64,000 nt of DNA from Fusobacteria bacterium ZRK30 (GCA_024628785.1 CP102405.1:1984001-2048000), one strand, 5' to 3'. Counted from the stretch's first letter, positions 7,796-16,733 are shown. The notes: generated from the letters alone by a model not told the origin. Numbers and translations are program-made.

Positions 7796-8908
7796 TTAAT
7801 CTTTTAATGCCAAAGGCATCACTAAATATTTAAAATTCTTTTCATTCTCTATCGTTAATTCTACAGCACCACAAGATGTAGAAAGACTCAAGAGAACATT
7901 TTTCCCCTTCTCTATAAAAGAAAGATAATCCAATAAAAATTTTACATTTAGAGATATCTTCAGATCTTCTCCATCTTTTTTTATACCTATAGTTTCATTG
8001 ATCTTGGCAATCTCAGATATCCCGCTTACCTCTAATAAATCACCTTTAAATTCAAATATCCCACTATTTTTAGATTCTGCATTATTTCTAACAAATATTT
8101 GCACCCTTTTAAGTACGTTTTTGAATTCAGCTGAATCTATTAAAACTTCTTTGGTATACCCTGTTGCATTTAATATTCCATCATAGTCTGGAAATGGCAG
8201 ATCAATAACTCTGGTTAAAATTTCAGTTGCTCCAACCATAAATTTAACTTGGTTTCCTTCATATGCAAAGGTGATATCCTCAACTTTTTTCGAAGCTAAG
8301 ATTTTGATTATAGCTTCCACACTCTTTAGAGGAATACTAACCTTTAATTCCCCCTCCAGGTCTACTTGTTCAGTTATATAAACCAGCCTGTAAGTATCTG
8401 TTGAGATTAATTTCAGCATCCCGCTTTCCAATTCCATCCTCAAACAATTTATAGATATATTATCTGTAGTTTGAGAAGCAGCAAATTTTGATTTTTCCAT
8501 TAAATTCACAAAAAGTTCTATGGGTAATTTGTACTCTTTCCCACCTTGAAATCCCCTAATTTTAGGATATTCAGAAGCATCAAAAACAGAAAATTCAGAA
8601 GATGAATCTTCAGTTTCGATCAAAAGAGTTTCATTATCTATACTAAGAGTTATTTCTGTATCATTAATTTCTTTCAAGTACTCCTCTACCAATTGATGAG
8701 AAAATACCAGATTTCCACCCTCAATTACTTCTCCTTCCATCTTAGATGTAACAGTTAATTCTAAATTTGTTCCTTTTAAAATTATGGTGGAGTCATCGGC
8801 CTCCATGTATACACCTGAGATAATAGGTCTTATTTTATTTTCAGTGATTGCCTTACTCACTGTCCTTAAAGTTTTTAAAAATTCTTGTTTATTTACTTTT
8901 ATTTTCAA
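7796..8908 (-). CDS. dnaN: DNA polymerase III beta subunit (sliding clamp)
   Basis: This 370-residue protein is the ring-shaped processivity clamp of the replicative polymerase. It is full length and co-linear with three clamp domains; typical segments are ISGVYMEA, VSIPLKSVEAI, and the C-terminal end YLVMPLALKD, matching the conserved MP(I/M)-R/L tail that lines the peptide-binding pocket. The start codon is TTG (8906-8908) behind a strong GGGAGG Shine-Dalgarno. The gene is monocistronic: it lies between the sigma-factor terminator and its own terminator, and is not beside dnaA as in many genomes. Confidence 0.97.
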   Translation of the reverse strand: MKIKVNKQEFLKTLRTVSKAITENKIRPIISGVYMEADDSTIILKGTNLELTVTSKMEGEVIEGGNLVFSHQLVEEYLKEINDTEITLSIDNETLLIETEDSSSEFSVFDASEYPKIRGFQGGKEYKLPIELFVNLMEKSKFAASQTTDNISINCLRMELESGMLKLISTDTYRLVYITEQVDLEGELKVSIPLKSVEAIIKILASKKVEDITFAYEGNQVKFMVGATEILTRVIDLPFPDYDGILNATGYTKEVLIDSAEFKNVLKRVQIFVRNNAESKNSGIFEFKGDLLEVSGISEIAKINETIGIKKDGEDLKISLNVKFLLDYLSFIEKGKNVLLSLSTSCGAVELTIENEKNFKYLVMPLALKD

Positions 8909-8983
8909 TTTTTACCTCCCTATCTTTTAACCTTCATTTTCAATTTCAATTCATTCTACCACATCTACCAGTAAAATTAAAGA

Positions 8984-9007
8984 TTCCCCACCAAAAAAGG
9001 CGGGGAA
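8984..9007 (-). terminator. Terminator after the sigma-factor gene
   Basis: A 9-position stem (arms 8984-8992 and 8999-9007) with an A/T-only loop of six. The single mismatch becomes a G-U pair only in minus-strand RNA, which sets the orientation. The following U-tract is short and interrupted, so efficiency is uncertain. Confidence 0.7.
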
Positions 9008-9013
9008 CTTATA

Positions 9014-9841
9014 TTATTTAAATAAATAGGGTTTTAATTCTTCACTAAACCTTGTTTTAAGTTTTAATAAAGTTTTTTTCTCAATCTGTCTAACCCTTTC
9101 TCTAGTGATATTAAAAGTCTTACCAATCTCTTCTAAAGTATGAATATCATAACCGTCTATTCCATACCTTAACTTCACTATCTCTTTTTCACGAGGTTTC
9201 AGAGCGTCTAACATCTTAGTAATCTCTTCCTTACCTATTTCTCTTAAAACCTGGTTTTCAAGGGATTGTTCCTCAGGCTGACTTATGGTATCTTCTAAGA
9301 AGATATCCTCTCCTATGGATGCATTCAAAGACATCAGATCTTGAAATTCTAACATTACTTTTTGGATCTTGTCCTCTGGTATATTTAAGCCCTTTGATAT
9401 CTCATTAAAATCAGGGTATTTGCTGGTTTCCATCACATGATTCATAATATATTTATTTATCTTATTCAACATATCATATTTATAAGATGGTATCCTTATC
9501 TCCCGTCCCTTACTAATAATAGACTTAGTTATAGATTGTTTAATCCACCAAACTGCATAAGTTGAAAATCTAAATCCCTTATCCACATCAAATTTTTTAA
9601 TAGCATGGATAAGCCCAAAATTACCTTCACTAATCAGGTCTATTAAACCTAATCCTTTTCTGGTATACTTTTTAGCTACATTTACTACCAACCGTAAGTT
9701 AGATAGAATTAATTTTTCCTTAGATTCCTCACAGCCATTTTTGGCCGCTATAAGTAGTTTTAATTCCTCTTCCTTTGTCAAAATTTCGTACTGCCTAATA
9801 TCTTTTAAATACAAAGATACTAAATCTTTTGTTCTCTCCAT
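9014..9841 (-). CDS. Sigma-70 family RNA polymerase sigma factor, short group 2 type
   Basis: The 275-residue protein contains region 1.2 (about 7-35), region 2 with NLRLVVNVAKKY, the -10-recognising STYAVWWIKQSI segment (about 103-114), region 3, and region 4 with the -35-binding helix-turn-helix (TLEEIGKTFNITRERVRQIE). Region 1.1 and the long non-conserved insert of primary RpoD are absent, so I read it as a group 2 (alternative, RpoD-related) sigma factor rather than the main housekeeping one, which usually sits with dnaG. It is the last gene of an rlmD-plsY-gpsA run, 19 bases after gpsA. Confidence 0.88.
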   Translation of the reverse strand: MERTKDLVSLYLKDIRQYEILTKEEELKLLIAAKNGCEESKEKLILSNLRLVVNVAKKYTRKGLGLIDLISEGNFGLIHAIKKFDVDKGFRFSTYAVWWIKQSITKSIISKGREIRIPSYKYDMLNKINKYIMNHVMETSKYPDFNEISKGLNIPEDKIQKVMLEFQDLMSLNASIGEDIFLEDTISQPEEQSLENQVLREIGKEEITKMLDALKPREKEIVKLRYGIDGYDIHTLEEIGKTFNITRERVRQIEKKTLLKLKTRFSEELKPYLFK

Positions 9842-9860
9842 AGTCTCATCATCCTTAGTT

Positions 9861-10859
9861 TTAAAATTCTCTCTTTAAGTCTCTAGTCATCAATTCTTTA
9901 ACCATTTCAGTTGCTAATTTATCTTCATATAATACTTTGTAGACACCTTCTAATATTGGCATTGACACCTTCTTCTTTTGAGCTAATTCGTAGACAGCTT
10001 TCACAGTCGGTACTCCTTCAGCTACCATTTCCATCTCATCTAAGATCTCTTGTAATTTCTTTCCTTCACCTAATTTTTGTCCCACATATCTGTTTCTACT
10101 GTGGGTACTAGCACAGGTCACTATCAGGTCTCCCATCCCGCTAAGTCCTGAAAAAGTCTCAGCTTTAGCACCTAGAGCTTCTCCAAACCTTACCATTTCT
10201 GCTAATCCTCTGGTTATAAGTGCCGCCTTTGTATTGTCTCCAAAACCTATACCATCAGCGACTCCTGCAGCTATTGCAATACCATTTTTTACTGCACCGC
10301 CTAGTTCCACCCCAATAATATCATTACTTTCATATACTCTAAAACTTTCTGTATTAAATAATTCCTGGATTTTTTTAGCACATTCAGATTCCCCGGCAGC
10401 TACTATTGTAGATGGAAGATTTTTTGCTACTTCCTCTGCATGGGTAGGTCCAGAAAGGATAACAATATTTTTATGGAATTTACCCAATATTTCGTCCTTA
10501 ATCACCTGGGATAACCTCATCCCTGTAGATATCTCTATCCCCTTAGCAGTATTAACAATTATTGTTTTTTCCGTCAGTTGATTACTGATTTTGCCCATAA
10601 CACTTCTCAGCACTTGAGATGGCACAGACATGATAAGATATTCTACTCCATCTAATAATCCTTCTATCTTAGATGTTACCTTTAAAGTTTCTGGAAATTC
10701 AGCATTAGATAAAAACTTTTCATTCACCCTATTTTTCTGTAATAATTCTGCTCTCTCTTCGTTGTAATCCCATAGAGTAACCTCATTTCCCTTCGACGCC
10801 ATAATCCTAGCAAGAGCTGTCCCCCAAGAGCCTGCTCCCATCACTACAATTCTTCCCAT
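9861..10859 (-). CDS. gpsA: Glycerol-3-phosphate dehydrogenase [NAD(P)+]
   Basis: GpsA reduces dihydroxyacetone phosphate to sn-glycerol 3-phosphate, the backbone for phospholipids. The 332-residue length is standard. The N-terminal nucleotide-binding motif GAGSWGTALA (8-17), the LSGPTHAEEVA segment, the catalytic-lysine region GAVKNGIAIAAG and GLSGMGDLIVTC are all diagnostic. The ATG is preceded by AGGAG. The next gene upstream, plsY, acylates the product of this enzyme, so the two form one pathway module for phosphatidate synthesis. Confidence 0.97.
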   Translation of the reverse strand: MGRIVVMGAGSWGTALARIMASKGNEVTLWDYNEERAELLQKNRVNEKFLSNAEFPETLKVTSKIEGLLDGVEYLIMSVPSQVLRSVMGKISNQLTEKTIIVNTAKGIEISTGMRLSQVIKDEILGKFHKNIVILSGPTHAEEVAKNLPSTIVAAGESECAKKIQELFNTESFRVYESNDIIGVELGGAVKNGIAIAAGVADGIGFGDNTKAALITRGLAEMVRFGEALGAKAETFSGLSGMGDLIVTCASTHSRNRYVGQKLGEGKKLQEILDEMEMVAEGVPTVKAVYELAQKKKVSMPILEGVYKVLYEDKLATEMVKELMTRDLKREF

Positions 10860-10904
10860 AATTTACTCCTTTTTTAATCATTTAAAATATTTTAATTGTT
10901 TAAA

Positions 10905-11516
10905 TTATTTTTTAGCTCCAAATTTATTTTCATTCCCATGAAGGAGTCTTTGGATATTACTTCTGTGCTTAAATATCACAAATAAAGCTATTACAAGGGC
11001 AAATCCAAACATATTCCATTTTCCTAACCCTTCTTTTACAGGCATGAAAAGCACCAATATCGGAAATAATCCTGCTGCTGATACAGAAGCCAAAGATACA
11101 TATTTAGTTGAAAATGCAATTAATAAAAATACTACAAGTAGTATTAAAACTATATTTGGAACTAAGTATATAAACACTCCTAAACTAGTAGCAACACCTT
11201 TTCCACCTTTGAACTTTAAAAATATAGACAGAGTATGACCAACTATTGTAACCAATCCTACTAAAATAAGCTGCCATCCAACCAGTCCAGCTAAGCTAGC
11301 TAGAAAAACCGGCAGGTACCCCTTTAGGGCATCTGCCAAAAGAACAATTATCCCATACTGTAATCCCAGTACTCTGTAGGCATTGGTTGCACCAGTATTT
11401 TTACTTCCGTGTTCCCTGATATCTATTCCTTTAAACTTTTTCCCTATAACTACACCTGTTGGAATAGATCCCATAAAATAAGCTATTATTAAAAAAATTA
11501 TTAATTTAACTTCCAT
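10905..11516 (-). CDS. plsY: Acyl-phosphate glycerol-3-phosphate acyltransferase
   Basis: PlsY transfers the acyl group from acyl-phosphate to glycerol 3-phosphate in the inner membrane, the first step of phospholipid synthesis. The 203-residue protein has the expected multi-pass topology with three conserved loops: GSIPTG near 17-22, the SKNTGATNAYRVLG block (about 38-51), and GHTLSIFLKFKGGKGVATS (about 93-111). It lies between rlmD and gpsA. A 14-bp AT palindrome (10882-10895) in the 45-base gap to gpsA has no assigned role. Confidence 0.96.
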   Translation of the reverse strand: MEVKLIIFLIIAYFMGSIPTGVVIGKKFKGIDIREHGSKNTGATNAYRVLGLQYGIIVLLADALKGYLPVFLASLAGLVGWQLILVGLVTIVGHTLSIFLKFKGGKGVATSLGVFIYLVPNIVLILLVVFLLIAFSTKYVSLASVSAAGLFPILVLFMPVKEGLGKWNMFGFALVIALFVIFKHRSNIQRLLHGNENKFGAKK

Positions 11517-11543
11517 TTTCCCTCCTAGATCAATCTATATTTT

Positions 11544-12899
11544 TTAATTCTTTATAAATTTTCCTACTACCTCAATGTGACTGGTGTTAGGAAACATATC
11601 CACTGGACAAACTTTGTTCAATTTATATCCCAACTTTTCTAATATCTCTGTATCCCGAGCAAATGTTGACGGGTTACAAGATATATAAACCACTTCTTTT
11701 ATCTCAGTTTCAGATAATTTTTCCAATATATTTTGCGCTATTCCCTTTCTAGGGGGGTCAAATATTATTGAGTCTATTTGATTACCTGTTTCTATCAACT
11801 CAACTAATTTTTCCTCAGCTTTACCGTTTATAAATTCTATATTTTCTATTTTATTTTCTACACTTGTTTTCATTGCATCTCTTGTAGCTGATTCCACCAT
11901 CTCTATCGCATATACTTTGTTAGCATCCTTTGACAGGATCATAGCAATGGTCCCTGTTCCTGAATAAGCATCCACTATATTTTTATCTTTTATATTATCA
12001 AAATAAGACATAGCTTTTTTATACAGCTTTTTAGTCTGTTCTATATTAATTTGGAAAAACGATGTTGGAGATATATTAAACTGAATTCCATATAACTCCT
12101 CCTTTATATATCTTTCTCCCATTAAGTGGATATTTTGCTCACCTAAAGCGAAATTTGTTCTTTTGTTATTGATAGAAACGTAAACAGACTTAATTTTGTC
12201 ATTTTCATTATATAAAGTATTTAGAACACCTTCTATCTTTGAATCTACCTTGCCTTTGATGATAAGTACAACCATAGCCTCATTAAATGAAGTAGTCCTA
12301 ACCATTATATGTCTCAATATCCCCTTGTGAGCTTTTTCATTGTATACACTTAGTTTAGCTTCATTTAGGAGCTCTTTGATCCTAGATATAATTTCATTTG
12401 AAAGCTTAGACTGAAGGATATTTTCTTCAACTTCAAATACTTCATGTGATTTCTTTTTAAAGAATCCCGATATTACCTTTCCATTTTTACGTGCAAATGG
12501 TTCAATTACTTTATTTCTATAATTAAATTGATCTTCTGCTCCTATAGTATCCGATATTTCTATTTTATCTAAATCTACCTTTCCTACTCTAGAAAGCACA
12601 TCCTCTACCATATGTTTTTTATATTTTAACTGCTCATTATATTTAAGCATCGCAAAGTCGCATCCATGATGATCTTCAAAACTTATTTTATTTCCTGCTG
12701 CTCTATCTATTCCAGGTGTTATTATCTTTTTTATAAGACCTCTTCCATATGTTTTTTTTAGTGAAATTATCTCAACCTCTAAAAGGTCCCCAGGAACAGA
12801 CATAGGTACAAAAATAGCTAGATCTTCGTAATATCCCAATCCTTCCCCACCAAAAATTATCTTATCTATTTTAACCTCTACTATACTTCCTTTTTTCAA
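11544..12899 (-). CDS. rlmD: 23S rRNA (uracil-5-)-methyltransferase, RlmD/RumA family
   Basis: The 451-residue protein has an N-terminal TRAM domain (about 1-60), a central region, and a C-terminal SAM-dependent domain with DAYSGTGTIA, the DPPRKG motif and the catalytic cysteine in YISCNPSTFARD, all typical of RNA m5U methyltransferases. An oddity: the Fe-S cysteine cluster normally found after the TRAM domain (CGGC type) is reduced to HHGC, so the cluster is probably absent. The start is TTG with GAGGT upstream. RlmC/RlmD/TrmA-like specificity cannot be fixed from sequence alone. Confidence 0.88.
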   Translation of the reverse strand: MKKGSIVEVKIDKIIFGGEGLGYYEDLAIFVPMSVPGDLLEVEIISLKKTYGRGLIKKIITPGIDRAAGNKISFEDHHGCDFAMLKYNEQLKYKKHMVEDVLSRVGKVDLDKIEISDTIGAEDQFNYRNKVIEPFARKNGKVISGFFKKKSHEVFEVEENILQSKLSNEIISRIKELLNEAKLSVYNEKAHKGILRHIMVRTTSFNEAMVVLIIKGKVDSKIEGVLNTLYNENDKIKSVYVSINNKRTNFALGEQNIHLMGERYIKEELYGIQFNISPTSFFQINIEQTKKLYKKAMSYFDNIKDKNIVDAYSGTGTIAMILSKDANKVYAIEMVESATRDAMKTSVENKIENIEFINGKAEEKLVELIETGNQIDSIIFDPPRKGIAQNILEKLSETEIKEVVYISCNPSTFARDTEILEKLGYKLNKVCPVDMFPNTSHIEVVGKFIKN

Positions 12900-12946
12900 T
12901 TTCTACCTCTTTTCATAACAATTTATATTCAAACTACTACTTACTC

Positions 12947-12975
12947 ATAATACAACCTAAACCAATCAAAGTCAA
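12947..12975 (-). promoter_or_regulatory. Promoter of the rlmD-plsY-gpsA-sigma operon
   Basis: On the minus strand TTGACT (12970-12975), a 17-base spacer and TATTAT (12947-12952) match a sigma-A-type promoter. The leader to the rlmD TTG codon is about 40 bases. Confidence 0.7.
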
Positions 12976-12993
12976 GTTTCAAACCTTTTTATT

Positions 12994-13281
12994 TTAATTT
13001 GAAACACTTTTTTTCATTTTGACATAGTTTATAGACTCAGAAACTTCCATTCCTATCTCTTTCTCAGCACTTTTTTTCATTGTATTTAAGTCCATTTTTT
13101 CTGTCAGCTTTATTTTTTCTCTGGATATATCCTTTTGAAGGTTTAGATTATAAGTTTTTTGAATCTTAATTTCCTTACTTACTCTAACTGCCTCTATTGT
13201 ATAATGTAGACGTAACCCTTCCATAAAAATTAAAAAAATTATCGGTAATAAAATCATTAATATTTTATTTCTTTTTTTCAT
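12994..13281 (-). CDS. FtsL-like small single-pass membrane protein
   Basis: The 95-residue protein has a short basic N-terminus, one membrane segment (about 7-24) and a predicted coiled-coil periplasmic part ending in the A-E-K-E-I-G-M pattern that closes FtsL/DivIC-type proteins. Its start overlaps the rsmH stop by 4 bases, the same arrangement as rsmH-ftsL in division clusters. Size, topology and position support an FtsL role in the divisome; sequence similarity in this family is always weak, so I give no gene symbol. Confidence 0.7.
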   Translation of the reverse strand: MKKRNKILMILLPIIFLIFMEGLRLHYTIEAVRVSKEIKIQKTYNLNLQKDISREKIKLTEKMDLNTMKKSAEKEIGMEVSESINYVKMKKSVSN

Positions 13282-14219
13282 AATTTTTCTACTACTCTCA
13301 ATTTAGATGAATGTGCTCTATTGTTAAATTCCAGCTCATCTGTATTAGGAATAATAGGTTTTCTAGTTACACGTTTTACCGTAGCTTTATGATTACACTG
13401 GCAAACCAATAGATGCGACGGGCAGAGACAATCTGTAGACAACTCTTTAAACTTTTGTTTTACTATTCTGTCTTCTAACGAATGAAAGGTAATTATAGCT
13501 AGTCTTCCTCCCGGTTTCAAAAGATTTACCGCTTTATCAATTACATTTTTAAGTACATCCAATTCCTTATTAACTTCTATCCTTATTGCCTGGAAAGTTT
13601 TTTTAGCCGGATGTTTCTTAGGATGCCCTTTGATAGCTTTTTTTATTACTGCTACCAAATCTCCAGTAGTTTCTATAGCTTTTTCCTCTCTGTTATGAAC
13701 TATATATTTAGCTATCTTTCTGGCATATCTTTCTTCACCATACTCGTATATAATCCTTGAGATCTCCTCTTCTTCATAGTTATTTACAACTTCATAAGCT
13801 GAAATAGGCATATTTTTATCCATTCTCATATCTAAACGAGTATTATATTTATACGAGAATCCTCTTTCAGGATCGTCTAGCTGTTTTGAAGAAACTCCTA
13901 TATCCATCATTATTCCGTCTACTTTGTCGTACCCTGCCATATATACTACACTATCCATCTCCTGGAAGTTAGATTTAAATATTTTTACTTTATCACCATA
14001 CTTTTCCAGTCTTTTCCCTGCAAAATCAATGGCATTTTGATCCTGATCTATAGAGATCAATACACCTTTTTCTGAAAGTCTCTTCACTATTCCTTCTGAA
14101 TGACCTCCTCCACCTAGTGTTCCATCTACATATATCCCATCTGTATTGGTAACTAAGTTATCTAAAGTCTCTTCATACAACACCGGTATATGATATTCAC
14201 ACTCTATCTCTTTATGCAT
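13278..14219 (-). CDS. rsmH: 16S rRNA m4C1402 methyltransferase
   Basis: RsmH (MraW) methylates N4 of C1402 in the ribosomal decoding site. The 313-residue protein opens with the family EYHIPVLYEE stretch, then the SAM-binding motif VDGTLGGGGHS (31-41), and carries the late TFHSLEDRIVKQKF and the C-terminal NNRAHSSKLRV blocks. The ATG has a GGAGGA Shine-Dalgarno. Only the FtsL-like gene accompanies it; the rest of a division and cell-wall cluster (mur genes, ftsW, ftsZ) is not in the window. Confidence 0.97.
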   Translation of the reverse strand: MHKEIECEYHIPVLYEETLDNLVTNTDGIYVDGTLGGGGHSEGIVKRLSEKGVLISIDQDQNAIDFAGKRLEKYGDKVKIFKSNFQEMDSVVYMAGYDKVDGIMMDIGVSSKQLDDPERGFSYKYNTRLDMRMDKNMPISAYEVVNNYEEEEISRIIYEYGEERYARKIAKYIVHNREEKAIETTGDLVAVIKKAIKGHPKKHPAKKTFQAIRIEVNKELDVLKNVIDKAVNLLKPGGRLAIITFHSLEDRIVKQKFKELSTDCLCPSHLLVCQCNHKATVKRVTRKPIIPNTDELEFNNRAHSSKLRVVEKL

Positions 14220-14285
14220 TATTCCTCCTACTTAACTGTTAATTTACTTTTTTACTTAACTTAATATCTCAATTTTAAAGATAAA

Positions 14286-14314
14286 GAGTCTGCCCGCCTT
14301 TGGCGGGCAGACTC
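14286..14314 (-). terminator. Intrinsic terminator after yggT
   Basis: A perfect, GC-rich 13-bp inverted repeat (arms 14286-14298 and 14302-14314) with a 3-base loop, the strongest hairpin in this part of the window. On the minus strand it is followed by TTTATCTTTAAAA; it separates rimO-pgsA-yggT from rsmH. Confidence 0.85.
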
Positions 14315-14361
14315 CATTAATTTTTTTACTTCATATAGGTAATTCGTGAACTACCCCTAAT

Positions 14362-14628
14362 CTAAGAGATCATACTCAATATTCTAAAGATCAAATACTT
14401 TGCAAGACCCAGCACATAGTATGCCAAGATTGGTGAGAGATCTAATCTGGCACCACCTAAAGGAATCATTATTCTAAATGGTCTCAAGATTGGTTCTGTA
14501 ACCACATGAATCAATTCAATAAATTCATTCCTGCTACGAGGAGCAATCCACGATAATATGATCCTCAATAAAATTAAAATTTTCAATATCTCTACTGCAT
14601 AATTTACTACTCTATATATCAAAAACAT
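14362..14628 (-). CDS. YggT-family membrane protein
   Basis: This 88-residue protein has two hydrophobic segments flanking the conserved loop with SWIAPRSRNEF and the TEPILRPFR motif (about 47-55) that define the YggT family. Members are small inner-membrane proteins often found near division or polar-growth genes; in E. coli one has been linked to osmotic shock tolerance, but molecular function is open. It follows pgsA by 12 bases at the end of the rimO-pgsA-yggT unit. Confidence 0.88.
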   Translation of the reverse strand: MFLIYRVVNYAVEILKILILLRIILSWIAPRSRNEFIELIHVVTEPILRPFRIMIPLGGARLDLSPILAYYVLGLAKYLIFRILSMIS

Positions 14629-14640
14629 CTATTCCTCCAC

Positions 14641-15210
14641 TTATTCCATATTCATAAAATAATGTTTTGCTTTTACTGAATAATCCCATCCTGACCATAT
14701 AGTCAAAATTACAGAGGGTAACATTATCCAAATATTTAAATGTATTCCTAACAGTTCAATCTTAGTTGCTCCTAAGATCATTATCAGTATTATACCAACC
14801 ATCTGAGTAGTTGTTTTATACTTACCTAAGTTCCCGGCCGGAATAACCTCTCCATTGGCTGCTGCCAGTGATCTGATCCCACTGATCAGAAATTCCCGTG
14901 CCAAAACAACTATAGATATCCATGAAGGCAGATAACCAACTTCTACAAAAACCACCAATGCCGATATAACTAATATTTTATCTGCTAATGGATCCATCAA
15001 TTTACCAAAATCTGTGATCATATTATTCTTTCTGGCTATATATCCATCTAAAAAATCTGTAATAGACGCTACCATAAATAACCCCAAAGCTATCATTCTA
15101 TATATAAACCCACCATCTCCATCAGATATTCCTAAAAAATAAATAAATGGAACCGCTAAAATAATTCTTGCCATGGTTAGTTTATTAGGCATATTCATAC
15201 TCATCTTCAC
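14641..15210 (-). CDS. pgsA: CDP-diacylglycerol-glycerol-3-phosphate 3-phosphatidyltransferase
   Basis: PgsA makes phosphatidylglycerol phosphate from CDP-diacylglycerol and glycerol 3-phosphate. The 189-residue multi-pass protein carries the complete CDP-alcohol phosphotransferase motif, with D52, D55-G56, A59-R60, G69, D73 and D77 in the required spacing. The ATG is preceded by AGGAG. Within the window it complements gpsA and plsY as a third step of phospholipid synthesis. Gene order rimO-pgsA is widely conserved. Confidence 0.95.
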   Translation of the reverse strand: MKMSMNMPNKLTMARIILAVPFIYFLGISDGDGGFIYRMIALGLFMVASITDFLDGYIARKNNMITDFGKLMDPLADKILVISALVVFVEVGYLPSWISIVVLAREFLISGIRSLAAANGEVIPAGNLGKYKTTTQMVGIILIMILGATKIELLGIHLNIWIMLPSVILTIWSGWDYSVKAKHYFMNME

Positions 15211-15222
15211 TCCTCCTAAAGA

Positions 15223-16563
15223 TTAGTTAATTTCATTTCTTACTATAGGTCCTAACAGGTCATAGTTAAAGTTTTGTTCTACTTTTACTTTCACTATTTC
15301 CCCTGGTTTAGCAGTTCCGTCATTAGTTAAAACTTTACCATCTATTTCCAAAGCCTGCCCTCTTGTTCTTCCTTCTAGCATGTATTCCGATTCTTCTGAT
15401 ACACCATCTATCATCACTTCTATCTCTTTACCTAGGAAAGATCTATTTTTTGCTTCTGCAATCTCAGCTTGAAGATTAGTAAGTTCTACCCATCTTCTAT
15501 GTTTCACATCTTCATCTACTTGGTTTTCCATATCAAAGGCTACCGTATCTTCCTCCCTTGAATATTTAAACACACCAATATAATCAAATTTAAACTCTTC
15601 TACAAATTCTTTTAATTCTTGGAAATCATCCTCTGTTTCCCCAGGGAATCCAACGATTAGAGATGTTCTAAATGTTGCATCAGGAATCTCTCTTCTAATC
15701 TTACGTAATAATTCTTTAGAAGCATCTCCTGATATTGCTCTTTTCATTCCCTGTAACATAGAGTCAGCCACATGCTGAATAGGAATATCAAAGTAATTAC
15801 ACACCTTTTCCTCTGTTTTCATAACCTCTATAAGTTCATCTGTTACTGAATTAGGGAACATATAATAAGTTCTAATCCATTTTAACCCCTCTATCTTAGC
15901 TAATTCTCTCATTAGATCAGGTAAAGCTTTTTTCTTATATAGATCTAATCCATATTCTGTTGTTTCCTGGGCTAATAAATTTATCTCTCTTACACCATTA
16001 GCCACTAAGTTCTTAGCTTCCACTATGATATCTTCAATAGTCCTGCTACGAAGATTCCCACGTAAACTAGGGATGATGCAGTAAGTACATCTTCTATTAC
16101 ATCCTTCTGCTATTTTTAGGTATGCAGTATGGGGGAAAGTTGTGATTATTCTTTCAGTTTCAGCATTGGCTAAGAAATCTAAAGATTCACTTCTAACAAC
16201 CCTCTTATCTGCTAAAATTTCATCTATTACTTCCTCTATTTTATCTACGTCACCAGTTCCTATGATAGCATCTACTTCCGGCATCTCTGCTAACAGTTCA
16301 TCTGCATATCTTTCTGCCAGACATCCAGCTACAATTATCTTCTTTAATTTTCCGCTTCTTTTGTGCTCTGCTACACCTAATATAGTCGTGATAGACTCCT
16401 CTTTGGCGTCACCAATAAATCCACAAGTATTTATGATACATAGATCTGCATCCTCTACCTCTGTAGTTAATTCAAATCCTCTTTTATTTACTAATATTCC
16501 TAAATAATGTTCTGTGTCTACTAGGTTTTTACTACAACCTAAAGTTATAACTGCTAATTTCAT
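15223..16563 (-). CDS. rimO: Ribosomal protein uS12 methylthiotransferase
   Basis: RimO is a radical-SAM enzyme that adds a methylthio group to an aspartate of ribosomal protein S12. The 446-residue protein has the N-terminal MTTase domain with cluster cysteines C10, C47 and C81, the radical-SAM triad C155, C159 and C162 in EGCNRRCTYC, and a C-terminal TRAM domain. The sequence LGCSKNLVDTE at the N-terminus is typical for RimO as opposed to MiaB. It is the first gene of a unit with pgsA and yggT. Confidence 0.95.
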   Translation of the reverse strand: MKLAVITLGCSKNLVDTEHYLGILVNKRGFELTTEVEDADLCIINTCGFIGDAKEESITTILGVAEHKRSGKLKKIIVAGCLAERYADELLAEMPEVDAIIGTGDVDKIEEVIDEILADKRVVRSESLDFLANAETERIITTFPHTAYLKIAEGCNRRCTYCIIPSLRGNLRSRTIEDIIVEAKNLVANGVREINLLAQETTEYGLDLYKKKALPDLMRELAKIEGLKWIRTYYMFPNSVTDELIEVMKTEEKVCNYFDIPIQHVADSMLQGMKRAISGDASKELLRKIRREIPDATFRTSLIVGFPGETEDDFQELKEFVEEFKFDYIGVFKYSREEDTVAFDMENQVDEDVKHRRWVELTNLQAEIAEAKNRSFLGKEIEVMIDGVSEESEYMLEGRTRGQALEIDGKVLTNDGTAKPGEIVKVKVEQNFNYDLLGPIVRNEIN

Positions 16564-16637
16564 CTTCTACTCCTACCTTACTTTTTTTGTTTAAAAATAA
16601 TTTTCATATCTTATTTTTCTAACTTTTCCATCTTTGA

Positions 16638-16646
16638 ATTATATCA
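16638..16646 (-). promoter_or_regulatory. Extended -10 promoter element upstream of rimO
   Basis: On the minus strand TGA followed by a consensus TATAAT (16638-16643) stands 75 bases before the rimO start codon. No good -35 box is seen at 16-18 bases. A perfect 10-bp palindrome ATCTTAAGAT (16675-16684) lies about 45 bases upstream of the expected start site and could be a regulator site. Confidence 0.55.
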
Positions 16647-16733
16647 TATTTAACTAGGAATTACTAGAATTTCGATCTTAAGATTCTATAGATTTAACAT
16701 GTATTTTATAAGGTTTTTCATTCTTATTCTACC

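Noticed and set aside
10882..10895. 14-bp palindrome TTAAAATATTTTAA between plsY and gpsA as an operator or terminator
   Set aside because: Pure A/T in an AT-rich gap inside an apparent operon; easily a chance event.
12985..13030. Inverted repeat GTTTCAAA/TTTGAAAC at the end of the FtsL-like gene as a terminator
   Set aside because: Long 14-base loop and no U-tract after it; it precedes a promoter but does not look like an intrinsic terminator.
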